Shown one piece after another: positions 33,889 through 45,369 of a DNA stretch of 64,000 bases. The notes below the pieces were generated by a model. That model was given only the letters and a program-made list of their open reading frames with translations. It did no database searches and had not been told where the DNA came from. The position numbers and the translations under genes are program-made. The stretch lies in assembly GCA_003415625.1 (NCBI GenBank), contig PYIU01000009.1, forward strand, positions 1,054,001-1,118,000, in the 5' to 3' direction. Each line of letters opens with the position of its first letter. Positions within the stretch are counted from its first letter, which is position 1. Source of the DNA: Aquanectria penicillioides (lineage: Eukaryota; Ascomycota; Sordariomycetes; Hypocreales; Nectriaceae).

Positions 33889-35848
33889 TTAAGCCTCAGC
33901 TTCGGGCCTCTTTGTGAAAATCAGCTCCAACGGCCCAGGCACCAAGAATAACTCGTTTCTTGACTTCTCCAAAATTGCGTTACCATCTTCCCCAGGGGCA
34001 AATTCAATGTTGCAGAACCATGCGGTGTACGCAAGGACCATCCTCAATGTCATCATTGCCAATCGCTTGCCTACGCAGTTGAACGGCCCTGAATACAACA
34101 TTAGCCATTGCTCCTCCCAGAGCAATCGGAAAATTCGGGCCAGGGAAACATTACCGCATAGGAAAGGATGGTACGCGCGCTTGTCGAGCACTAGTTCTGG
34201 CTGCGAAGTCCACCTTTCCGGAATCCATTCCAGGGGCCGCACAAAATACCGCTGGCTCCGATGGTACGACGTGATAGAAGATAGCAACTCGATCCCACCA
34301 GGGATATATGTCCCATCAAGTACAAGGCCCTCGGGCGGTGTTCTTCTTGTTCCGTTTGTTGTCACCGGGGTGTGTAAGCGCATTGTCTCGTTTAGGACAG
34401 CGTCAAGAAAGGGAGCCGAATGGACGAGATCTATGTGCGCAAACCCACATTTCTGGGTGGTATTAAAAAGAGGCGCGAGCTCAACGCGGAGTTTTTCCAA
34501 AGCTCCCGGAGAAAGAACGAGGTGGCGGATACAGAAGGCTATGGGAGAGAAAGATGAATCGCTGCAAATGATATCAGCAAGCTGGGCACGGGAAGCCTCT
34601 GGGTATACTTGCGCTGCGCCAACCAGAATAGCATGCGTGTCCGTTTCTAGATGCTCCTTGGAAAAGAAAGTCTTTGGCTTTTCTGCTCGATAATCTTCGA
34701 TAAAGTAATTGATGATATCTTGCTTCTCTTCAGTATCCTAACACGCCCGTCAGCGTACTGGGATGCATCAAGTGAGGACCACTGAGTGTGCCGTACCGCA
34801 AGACGCTGGTCAACCAATTTCTTGGAAAGATCTTCGAAGGCAACTAAATCAGGGGACGCTAAAAATTGCATTCTCCTAGTGAGAGAGATCAGCCAGGGCA
34901 AATGGCCTGCCGCGGCCATCACCTTAAAAATTGCCTGAATATATCTCTGGAGAACATCCTTTTTCCCGGACCGCACGCCCCCAAAGTCGACGGAGAACCC
35001 GACTCGTCCCATTATGTCGAAAGATATGAGCGACGCAAACGTGGTCCAGTCGATGGGCTGGCCGCCGAGTTTGTCGACTTGCGCAAGCCACTCCAGGATG
35101 GTATCCCGGATTGGCTCCTCGCGAGCGTCCAGAGCTTGAGATGGTCAGAACGAAACAGCATACACGGGTGTATCGAGTGTCACCTTTTCCATTGAACGCC
35201 TTGTCCCAAACTTGGCGTCGATAACGATGGTCTGTCCTGTCAACGATGCTGTCAAGATTAAGCACGCGACCATGACCGTATTCCAACGTCAGGTATGTGT
35301 TTCCTTTAGAACATTTGCTCTGCGGTCCATGGACCTCTAACATGGCATCTATGGAGGTATGAAGGATTTCTTCTGGGCCTTTCATATTTACTTTCAGCTC
35401 CAATGAACGACATGACGAGTTGGACTAGCGACGAACCAATTCGAACAAAAGGACCGTACTCGTCGAGGAGCCTATCACATTCATCGTGCATCTTCCAATT
35501 GCGATTCATGTAGATGCCATAGGTCCGCGAGATCTTTGCCGCAAAAGGCCCCGGGAAATGCCGCAATCGGTGGAAGAAGACGCGGTATATGGCTATACTG
35601 ATAAACAGCGTGGTGAGATAGACTGTGAAGACGAAGATGCCGGCCCCGAGCCCTGGTAGCACCCCTTTGAAACGGATCTCGAGAGGCACAAGCAAGACAA
35701 AGGCCATCAGGTGGCCGGCGAGGGCCTTGAGGGACTCTCTATCATCGGTCCAATGGATGAAATATAGCATGTGAGCAAGGAAGCCAACGACTCCAGCCGC
35801 TGCACACTGGACCGTGAGATGCTGCATTCTCTCGAGGAGCGGCTCCAT
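33889..35848 (-). CDS. cytochrome P450 with N-terminal membrane region, one GC-AG intron
   Basis: Six exons: 35848-35437, 35390-35184, 35134-34797, 34737-34613, 34561-34155 and 34088-33889 (562 aa). The N-terminus holds several hydrophobic helices before the proline hinge HFPGPFAAKISR. Seen next: GPQSKCSKG, RRQVWDKAF, the I-helix ILVGAADSS (usual A/G-Gx-D/E-T-T, here D-S-S), ExxR as ETMR, PERW and the heme loop PFLCGPFNCVGKRLA with its Cys ligand. Intron 4 (34562-34612) starts GCAAGT and ends TTTGCAG, and only its removal restores the I-helix. Intron 1 is 46 nt and removes the usual GPSLV stretch, so that junction is less sure. It is a microsomal monooxygenase; substrate unknown. Confidence 0.88.
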
Positions 35849-36607
35849 GTCGACGGTACCAACGTCAAAGCCTAGATTTTGGCGCGGAATTGTCGATGAG
35901 ATAATGACAAGAGCAAAATGCGTCAAAACCTTACCCCGACATTAGGGCTTCAGCTTGGACAAAACTTTAAGACACCATGGTCACAGCACGTCCCTGTAGT
36001 TGTGGCTGATGGCGGCCAATCGTAGCTAGCGGCCGGTATGCCAGTTCTCACAACCCGGATCCAAGCGGCCGGCGCGGCAGAGAATCACAGGTGACGGCAT
36101 TGGCTGACCGGTTGGGTGTTTCATAAACGATCAGAAGCGGGTCACGGCCGCCTTGGTAATTCACAGTTGGTATCTTTGTCATTGAGGGCATTTACTTGAC
36201 GACAAGCATGGGGTCGGATTTGCCATGTTGTTGAGTAAGCTATCAGCATCTTGAACAACTTTGATTCAAGGCATGAATCAGAATATCTTACCTGATTCTC
36301 ACTTGAAATATATCTATTTACTATAACAGCCATCGTTTTCCATACAAACAGGAATCTGTCCGGCCGTAGGATATGCGCGCCCCCCCCCCCCCCCCCCTCT
36401 CCCCCTACCCATACAAGTATACACAAGACAGGCCAATTTGAAATCAATATCAACCTATAGATGGTCTGCGGCCGTGAATATGCAACCCTGTGCCACACAA
36501 ACTCGCCATCCTATCCAGTAAGGGTATCTCCGTTGAAATGACGACCCAAGCCTGCCCACCCACCCGACAGCCGGTAACATTGTGTGTAAAGAAATCCTTC
36601 CCAAGTC
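35849..36607. other. intergenic with an 18-base poly-C tract
   Basis: Upstream region of the P450 and 3' side of the HET gene. It holds the C18 run at 36380-36397. No gene is supported. Confidence 0.5.
36380..36397. repeat. poly-C homopolymer (18 C)
   Basis: Uninterrupted run of 18 C (G on the other strand), flanked by GCG and by TCTCCCCCTACCC. Such tracts are unstable and often mis-sized in assemblies. Confidence 0.9.
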
Positions 36608-38567
36608 TCACATAATCGAAAACGTCTCCTCCCTCAATCCTTCCCACTCCAGCGCCTCCCCATTCATCAAGCCATGCACATAGCATTCCCCGATCAACGT
36701 CCATCCATCCACGTCGGTTCTCCTACGCAGGACAAATGGCGTCCTCCCTCCATACAGCACAGCTACCACGTCTCCCGCCTCCATCGTGTGCGGCCCTATC
36801 AGGAACATGCCGCTCTCTGTTATAGCAAACCTCCGGTACCTTGATACCAGTGTCGCTTCGTGACTCCATTTGAAAGCATCTCCGTCGGCTGCCAGCTCAC
36901 GCAGCTCGGGTCCCACGACTCTCGAGTCCCCCATGGCGCGTGACAGATAAGCGGCTCCGTGGGCCAGCCATTCGGATTTGGGGATAGTGTCGTACGGTCG
37001 TGAACGGTCCGCGCCAATGCACCCGTTTGTGAGCGTCTGGACGAGTGCAAAGAGGGCCGACTCCCCGTTGAAATATTTCTTATCCAGGGTGAACTTTGCG
37101 TATCCGCACATGCTATGCCATAGGAATTCAACCGGGACGCGTCCCGTGCGTGCGTGCCTAAATTGAAACGCCTTTCCATAAAATGTCCATGACAGAGTGG
37201 CAACGGTGTCAACTCGTACGCCTTGGATGTTCAGTATCCCATTCGGTTGGTCAATCGTTAGCTTTGGTCGTGTCTCCCCCGCAGCTCTGTGAGGGGTATC
37301 AGGCGAGATGAGGAGGTGGATTGGCAAGATGCGCCAGTCAGGAACCCACGAAGGCAAGTCTACCGCCTCCTTTTTCCTTTTCTGTGACATCAAGGGCTCC
37401 GGGTGACAGGCGGATAAAATAAGTAATGACTCAGCACCCGTGAGTGCTCGGACAGCAACGTCGTAAAAGATGTCGTCGATAGGTCGACTATAATCTGCTT
37501 CAATATCCACGAGAGACTTGCTTCCCGCATGAATGGAGAAGTGGCCCAAGAACGCGTAGACGTGGTCACGGGGATCTTTGGCCAGGAGATGCCGCGCTCT
37601 GTGTAGTTCATAGATGAAACTCCCTCGGTTATGGTGAGTGTCGTACTCTTCGTCGGGTTCGACGAAGCGTTGATACAAATACCGGATGCTCGGCGTCAGG
37701 ATGACGAACCGGGACCGTAGATAGTGATATTGCCGGTTTAGAACGCCAGCTACGTAGGACAGGTCTTCCCAGTCCACCTCTGTGTCTCCCCAGTGAAGAG
37801 TTGCCGAGGCTGTGGTGCCAATCTCCTGGACGATCCAGATGCGATTAAACTGAATGGGCGTGTTAGACAACGTCGGATCCATGTCAAGATTGTTTTTGTT
37901 TTGTCAAACTCACCCAAGGTAACTTTGTCAACTTTGAAAGCGGCACCCATAGTTCCTGATCCTGTTTAAGGAGCTCCTCGGAGTGTGCTAGCTTAAATGC
38001 ATCGTGCTTTTCCTCATCGTCAAACACTTCGTGCAAGTACTTGATCATGTCGACAGCCTCCTGTGCTACTCCGTCGTGATCTGGCCCCAACCAGACCAAG
38101 ATGTGCTTCGCGCCTTTATATATATGGTTCATTAAACTGACTTGCCGGCTACGCTCCACAATGTCATCTTGGTTAATGCATATCTGATCCGCCCAGAGCC
38201 GCCGAGGCTCGGTAGGGTGTCTCACGCGCCGGAGCGCGTCGTGGATGCTATTCGTCAGTGGTAGCGGTGTTCCATCGCAGATGATCTCATAAAACCGGCC
38301 CTCGGTGCCCCAAACATATGAGATGGCTTCGTAACTCGGGTTCAGGTCGAGGTTCTCAATGGTGAGGGTGCCAACCAGCGGGTCCTCTCCTGAGCCAGGC
38401 AGCAGAGTGAGAATGCGAATAGAGCAATTGTCCTCGAACGGCGTGTACTTGTAGACGCCCAGGGCCTGCGCCTGCGCCTGTGCCTTCAAAGCATGTGCCT
38501 GCGGAGGATCGACGTCGTCCATGAATGGAGCCGGGGACGATGCTGAGAGAGCCTGTGGTGTGCACAT
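36608..38567 (-). CDS. HET-domain (heterokaryon incompatibility) protein
   Basis: Exons 38567-37914 and 37849-36608 encode 631 aa, with the junction PW|FNRIWIVQE. The HET domain spans about 50-215: SIRILTLLPG, NPSYEAISYVWG, LWADQICINQDDIVERSRQV, and HILVWLGPD. The C-terminal half has the usual tail of these proteins: LLAKDPRDHVYAFLG, FYDVAVRAL, LPSWVPDW and a late RRFAITESGMFLIGP...GDVVAVLYGG...LIGECYVHGLMNGEA. HET proteins trigger cell death on recognition of unlike partners after hyphal fusion, and many are of unknown specificity. An Ala/Gln repeat (AQAQAQAL) precedes the domain. The ATG at 38567 was chosen as the first Met near the domain; MDDVD at 38522 is an alternative. Confidence 0.92.
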
Positions 38568-39358
38568 TTGAAAGGCTACAGGCGGGGAACGACCACTCTC
38601 CTGATTCCCCTGCCACCTCTGGGCCCGCGCTCGACTTCGGCAATGCAACGATCGACAGGTCAGCAAGCGAAAGGACGTATCAAACAAAGTTTTCGCATCT
38701 CGGGATAGGCAAAGGGCCCCAGCTCGAATCCCCATGTCAGCACGGTGGCGGGGAATTTTGATTTTTCATACCGACGGATGAAGTATCATGATCCTTTGGT
38801 CAGGGTAGGACTCGGGTCAGACTATAGCTCGGCCACCCTCTCCACACCCATGTAACCACAGCGTCTTTTCCAACCGCTCAGGCCCGCCAATCAACGCGGC
38901 TCTTCACGACGACAAGGTCCAGGACTGGAAAGCGTCGCTCTGATCCCACAGTAAATGTCAACGGCGCAAATTACGCACATGGCTGTCTGCATCTGTCGCA
39001 GCTCTGCAGTCAGGACGTGTTCACATCGTACAAAACGGAAAACAAAGCTACAATTTGATTCGAGAGATTTGATTCGATTCTTATCGAGTGGCGGCAGGCC
39101 AGTCTATCTAAAATATACACAACCATCCTCGTGTCATCACTCATCATCTGCCCGGTATCAAGCAAATTATGCAGAAGCATCTCGCACAGGTAGCCCGTCC
39201 TTTGGTCTTTCCCCTTAACGCCGAATCCGTTCCAAGTCCCTATTTGATATGATATGCACACAGATTACAAAGGAAATGCGATCGCTAGTTTTTGTCCCCG
39301 TCTAGAGGAGAATTTCACCCACTTCTTACACCGAAAGCCCTAAAATTTGACAGACCAA
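38568..39358. other. intergenic, upstream of the HET gene
   Basis: About 790 bp holding the HET gene promoter and the bZIP 3' UTR. No repeat or RNA gene recognised. Confidence 0.5.
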
Positions 39359-41127
39359 TTACAGATCCATGGTCAGAAGCTCTAACCGCGACACAACGGA
39401 GTCGATGTTGGCACTAATGCGTTGAACGCGAGCCATGGCAATGGCGGCAGTGGCCTCCTCCTCAGTAGCATCAACGAGTTCGTAGCGGGCAAGAACCTTC
39501 TCGGACTCGATGCCACCGAAGATGTCAATGGGAGAGAGGCAGTCGGTGTCAACTTCCTTGGGCTCCTCGGCAGAGGCGACGGCCTCGGTGTGGAAGAGAG
39601 CGAACTCGGGGTCAGCCTCGAAATCGGCGTCGACGGGAGCAGTCTCAATGGGCTCGGAAGCCTGGACCTTCTCAACGGGTCGCTCAATGACGGGCATGTC
39701 AACCTTCTCCTCCTCGGAGTCAAAAGCAGGCTCGACGAAGTTGGAAGTCTTGCCAGAGAGGACAGCGGCGTCAATGGGGGCAGGGACCTCGGGAGTATCG
39801 ACAACGAAGACCTGAGGCTGGAAGTTGTACGACGAGTTGTCGATGCTGAGCATGGAGAAATCCATGGTCTGCTCAGGGATCATAGCCATACCAATCTGCT
39901 GCTGGGACTGCTGCTGAGAGTAGGGGTTGACATCCTTGGGCATCTGACGCTGGTCCTGCTGCTGCTGAGGCTCAGCCTTAAGCTGAGGGGCCTGGTTGGC
40001 GGCAGCGGGGTTGCTGCTGAGATGGTCAAGGAAGTTGGAGAACGAGGGAGAAGAGAGAAGCATGCGAGTGAGGTCAGACAGGCGCTTGTTCTCCTCCATG
40101 AGGGAACGGTTCTGGGATCGGAGATCGCCGTTCTCGTTGACCTTGTTGGCAATCTCACTCTCAAGCTGGGAGATGTATTCTGCATCAATGGTCAGTAAAC
40201 AATGGATTGTTTTGCATTAGAAGAAAGTGACTTACCCTTTCTGCGGGAACGGAAAGCGCGGGCGGAGACCTTGTTGCGGAGCTGGCGGCGCTCCTTGGAA
40301 CTGAGCTTCTTACCCTCCTCACTGGCGAGCAACCTCTCATCCTCGTCCATCTCCTCCTCCTCCTTCTTGGCGCGGGGGAGGTTGTTGACGGGGTTCTGAG
40401 ACTGAGGCTCGGAGGAGGCGGGCTTGGCTCGCATCGAGTTCAGGAGCTGAGTGATCTTCTGCTCAACAATGGGGTCGGTGGGCTGGGGAGCCTTGCCACG
40501 GCCCTTAACCTGAGCACCCTGGCGCTGAGCCTGCTGCTGCTGCTGCTGAATGAGCTGCTGCTGCTGTCGCTGCTGGGCCTGAGCCTTGGCGAGAGCGGCC
40601 TGGGAGTGGGCGCCAGGCCAGAGACGACCGACATTGTTGGTCTGGGTGGGCAGGACGGGAGGAGAGGGCAGGTTAGCGGACTCCTCGATGTTGCTGGGGT
40701 TGACAGTGAAGAACTGGGAGTCGGCAGGGGACTCGAAGTCAATCTCCATAGTGTTCTGAGAAGGCGAGGTGTTGAAGTCGAACTCGTTCTCGGGGCTGAA
40801 GGTGTTGGAGAGGTAGTCGAGGTTCCCGAAGTCTTGGTACCCAGTGTTGTTGGTCTGGTTCACAGCCATGGTGTTGGCAATTGCACCGGGAACAAAGCCA
40901 GTCTGCTGTCGGTACATGTCATAGTTGTGGCTAGGTCCGCTGAGGGTCTGGGTGGAGGTGAGAGCGGGAGCAGTAACGGCAGCCGACACGGGGCTGGCGA
41001 AAGTAGCCTTTGAGGTAGCGGCCGGGGACACTGAAGTGGCAGGCGACTGGTAACTGGAGATGGCATCGTACTCGGTGAGGTCGAGTAAGGCGTCGATGTC
41101 GACGTTATTCTGGGCCGGAGCCGACAT
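39359..41127 (-). CDS. bZIP transcription factor, Gln-rich
   Basis: Exons 41127-40236 and 40179-39359 encode 570 aa; the intron splits the basic region from the zipper (RSRRK|EYISQL). The basic region SSKERRQLRNKVSARAFRSR has the N-x7-R DNA-contact pattern, followed by heptad leucines (YISQLESEIA...LRSQNRSLMEENKRLSDL). The N-terminus begins NNVDIDALLDLTEYDAI, an acidic-hydrophobic, activation-like stretch, then Ser/Thr/Pro-rich sequence and two glutamine-rich parts (QQRQQQQLIQQQQQQAQ). The acidic C-terminus ends in a conserved-looking helical block (EEATAAIAMARVQRISANID). The family is clear, but I cannot assign a named orthologue. It is preceded by an unusually long noncoding region. Confidence 0.92.
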
Positions 41128-44100
41128 GTTTGTGATAGGTTATGAAAGGCGGGTATGAGCGGCGGCGATGTACTGCCGGAACGGAAGGATAAAAGGAAAG
41201 ACGCGACGCTGATTCGGGTGGAGAAAGGCCGCTAAAAGGATGTATAAAGGCTTCGAATGGATTTGCTCAGGTCGGGTGATGGATCGGTCAAGGTGATGAT
41301 GATGATGATGATAGTTGGATAGGGTTGTTGTTGTTGTAGTTTGGTGACGGTTGTCAAGTTGGCGTTCTTGGAAAATGGGAAAAGAAAAAGACGGGATCAG
41401 GCAGAACTGGGGGGACATTGTCTATGAATGGAATGGATGCCTTGGTTGCTGCCCACCCCTTAGGTACGTACCTCTTGGAGCACCTGCTTAGCATGCGCCA
41501 GGAGCCACCTGGGGGGAGCCACCGGAGGGGCCACTGAGGAGCCGCTAGAGAGCCACTGACGGCGTGTGGAAGGCCCTTGGAAGCCCCCTACCAGGCTTGA
41601 CGCTGTAGAGCCTGCCTCGGGGCAGCAGGGTGTAGCAGGGTGTAGCGTGGTGTAGCAGGGTGAGGCAGGGTGCGGCCAGGGCCCGCCAGGGCCCGCCAGG
41701 ATGCGCCAGGGTGCGCCAGGTGTGTGCCGGGGTGTCACCCTGGCCGAGCTTCCCAGGGCATTGTCCGGGAGTGCAGGGATCAATCGCCGGGGTTCGGGCA
41801 GAGGACGCGTCAGCTCTCTCGGTGGTGCGTCCCAGGCGAGTCAAGAGAACCAGCGAGCCGACGACGGGTGCGCCCACCTCCCGCCCGCTAGCGAATCGGC
41901 CAACGACAGAGCAGCTTGCCCGCGCTCTCGCTCTTCGCTCCTCACAAAGGGCCCCAAGAGAAGGGTACCAGAGTACCTCCCCCGAGAGTTCCCCCAAGAG
42001 GCTGCGGCCTGAGGATGACGACGCCTGCTGCCCCTTTGGGACTGCCAACGAAGGCTATGTGTGGTGATGATGGGTGGCATGAATGGATGACTGGCTGGAT
42101 CGAGCCTCGCATGTAGGATGATGAGCACTTCTGCACCTTTCGGTAGGTTGCTGCTGCAACTCTGTCTACAGACTACGTACGCCAGACCTACCTACACGAG
42201 CTCTGTGTGTCCATCTGTCTGGCGGTCGAAACGACGCTGCTCCCAATGCCTACCTTTTAGCAGAGCGCTGTCTGTATGTGCTCCGCAAACGCTGACGAAT
42301 TCCCCATCCCCCAAAGTGTCAAGGCCACGAGGCCTCCATCTCAAAACAGGCAAGCTTCAATCTCCAGGCATAATACACAATCCTCCACCCTGGTCTGAAG
42401 CAGATAAACAATCTCTTCACCTCCCGCTCATGGTAATGATGATGATGAGTCCAGTCCAGCTGCACCAAAAGGTGCACAATGTGATGCATCTGGCATCGGC
42501 TGCGCAACCCTCGGCGATAACCTTGAAAGGAATCGCTTCGTTTGCGCCTCTCTAGCTGACTTTCATGTTGATCCTTTTTCTGACCCTCTGACTGATTCTC
42601 TCTGCCACCACCTGCACCACATCTGCTGGAATGTGACCCGACATCAACAAACAGCTAGCTGGCTGGCTGTGGTATCGCATCGTATTATCCCCGACCCCCG
42701 ACCGGCGCTTTGATCAAGCCGAACAGCCGGTCATCATGCGTTGGGGCCACGCCCGCTCTCAGTCTCAGGTACATATCCACCCACATATATTTCTATTACC
42801 GTCCATGTATCGCTACTTTGCCAATATCCCACTCCCGCATCTCTCATTCCGTTGGTGCCGATCGTGGCTGTACCAGACACAAGCGCTCCTCCGCTGGAGA
42901 AGGAACTCGTGTCGAGTGCTGGAAAGCAATTACCTATTCTCTCTGGATGTCCCAAGAAGTTTCCAAGCTCGATAAACCCTCGCACAGCCCAAAACTCTGG
43001 TGTGTGACGCTCACCCTCCAACTATTTCTCCGTTTCTCCCTTCACGAATGCTCAAACAACACTCACCCCACTCATCTGCCGCTCGGCGCTTCTATAGCTT
43101 GGGACCGTTATTGGCCTTTGCACAGTTGATTATGCTCTACCTCTGACGTTCTGTGCTGTTACTGTTCCGATGTGCTCCCACATCCCATGGCAGACGCCGG
43201 CAACGCCGTGCTGTAGGTCCCGCTCTGGCACGGCCCCGCCCAAGAATTTGCTCTCCCGATATCCACCCTCTCCATCATAGCGGCATGATTTTTTCAGTGG
43301 CACGGCAGTTGGGTCCCTGCGTAGGTTTTGGCTATTCGGTTTTTTGGTCTTCTACCGCGACTATGACGAAATACCCTCTTGATTAGGACAATTTTTTATC
43401 AGAAGCGCCATCACAGTAGTCAAATTATTCAACTCGCCGCCACCCAGCAAAGGCTTGTTGATGCACAGCCTCCACCCATCCATCCCCCAGCCCACTACGT
43501 TGGTAGGCTGGTACTATGTACTCTCTGCTGCACTCTCTGCTGCACTCTATGCCGTCCACAACTGCTCCCTCGTGTTCAATGCCTGGTAGCTTCAGTTGAT
43601 AGTGTACCGGTACGTCTTGAATCTTACTGTGCCCCTCCTATTAGTGAGGGAGACGCGGCACTGTGCTTCTATCGTCCCACCCAACGATGCGGTGGACCAT
43701 CGGTTGGCTCTTGTTGTTTCTCTAGGAGCTCGATCCAGCGTATTACTGCGTCCGATCCAGCATCAATCATTCGCTGGACCTCATCTGGACAAACGGCATT
43801 GATGAAACAACTGACGGCCCGCTTCACCTACCGATGTTGGACGGCCATTGCACGTCTCAGTCTTCCCTCGTCTGTGTTCCAGGTCCCTCGCCACGCCGAG
43901 GTGTCACACAAGAGACATGCTCTGCTCTGCCGCCCCCCTACAAAAATAGAACGGGGACTGGGGTCATCTGGCTGTCACGGACCGCTGCCCTGAACATCAA
44001 TCTCCGTAAGACTGAAAGATCTCCACCGCCCCCTGACAATGACTGTCATGAGAGCCAAAGTTTCGTCCAATGTTGACTGTGCTCGTCCGACTCCCCACAT

Positions 44101-45369
44101 CCCGGCTTTTGCATTGATTCAGGGGAGGCTTCCAAACATTCTCTATACCCTGGCATCTGGTATTTGCTTCATCCCGCCCTCGGGACCCCATTCATATCCT
44201 CAAACAAGATCTGCGCGAAATGGACCAGAGCATGGCTCTTCCGCGAGTCGAGACTTGTCCACGGGTGAGCCTCTCATCAGCGGCCGGCTATCGCCGCCAT
44301 CATCGGCCCCTTGCCCAAATCTATCATCTGAGCCTTGGCCCTGTAATAACGATACTCTGCCACGAACCAGGTCTCCTTTTTGGCATTCATCGCCTGGACT
44401 CCACAGTTCAGCTCCCGGACTGTGGCTCCTCAATGACAACCATCCAAGGCGTTCTAGCAAGGGTGGGTGGCAGTCTGCCTTTCCATCGAAACTTCATCGC
44501 TTCTCTCCCCACAACTAGTAATGCCGGCACCGTCGCGCAATGCATCTGCTTGTGGCCCAGCACTCCGTGAGATCTCATACAGCCACGACGACATTTCGAA
44601 TCATCGTGGTATTGCTTGAACACATATGCGGGGTTCTGCAATGCCATGAGGCTTTGAGGCACACTAGATTCCATTTCGAAACCGTTCGAACCATTAACCT
44701 TGAATGCCTTATTACTTTTGGGGGGCGAATGTCTGTGGCGGTGTTGTTGTAAGAAGAGGCAGTGTCAATAGGTGATTACTAAGGCTCTCACGTGATCATG
44801 CCACCAGCTCAGCACATGCTCAACCACGCAAAATGTCCCGTGATCAGCCTAGTGACCACTTTCAGCCTGATCTGAACTTTCAGCCTGATGAGAGGTTGAG
44901 GTCGAGAGTATCCATTCGCCTGCATCTGCCTGCACGTCGGCGCCTTACCAATGTGCCCAACTGCAAGCTTGCCCAATCTTCCCTTTACATCCATCGTCCT
45001 CGTCCCCTTGCAGTGTCGCCAGAACGCGTCCTTGGATACCGCTTTGCGTTGTTCGCGATTTGGAGTGTTTGTGCCTCGTCGCGACTTGTGCCAAAGAGAA
45101 ACAGGCCGTGGCTGGTTCTGCAACTGTCCGTTTCCCAACGCGATTTCCATATTGATATCTCTGCTTGCTATTTGTGCAAGCATCAGGCATAGCTTCGTTG
45201 GAGGGGATTTCCAGAAAATCACCTCACCGAAGTGCCCTTGCTCGGCCTCAATGGTCTCTCAGAGTTGCTAGCCGCGTCCATTATCACGCTGTTTCGTGTT
45301 CCGTCTGCCCATCAACCCGGATCCTTGGTGCCGACGACCACCACCATGGTAAGCTGATCATAACTGCAA
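41128..45369. other. 4.2-kb gene-free region between divergent bZIP and DUF2293 genes
   Basis: Starts with simple repeats (GAT)n at about 41293-41312 and (TTG)n near 41324-41338 in the probable bZIP leader, then a GC-rich minirepeat block at 41622-41720. Many overlapping reading frames of 60-200 codons are present on both strands, but they conflict, lack family resemblance and lack paired splice sites. It may be a long promoter and 5' leader, or host noncoding RNA. C/T-rich tracts near 42600-44700 are promoter-like. Confidence 0.5.
41622..41720. repeat. GC-rich tandem minirepeats
   Basis: Repeated GTGTAGC(A/G)(G/T)GG units (41627-41665) change into repeated GCCAGG(G)-CCC/ATGC units (41672-41722). 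Units are 10-14 bp and imperfect. Confidence 0.65.

Noticed and set aside
39422..40198. 258-codon open frame on the plus strand
   Set aside because: It lies entirely antisense to the bZIP gene; its Leu/Gly-rich composition is the shadow of that gene's codon bias.
43379..44570. Overlapping open frames of 116-204 codons on both strands
   Set aside because: They conflict with each other, show no family motifs, and no paired splice sites extend them.
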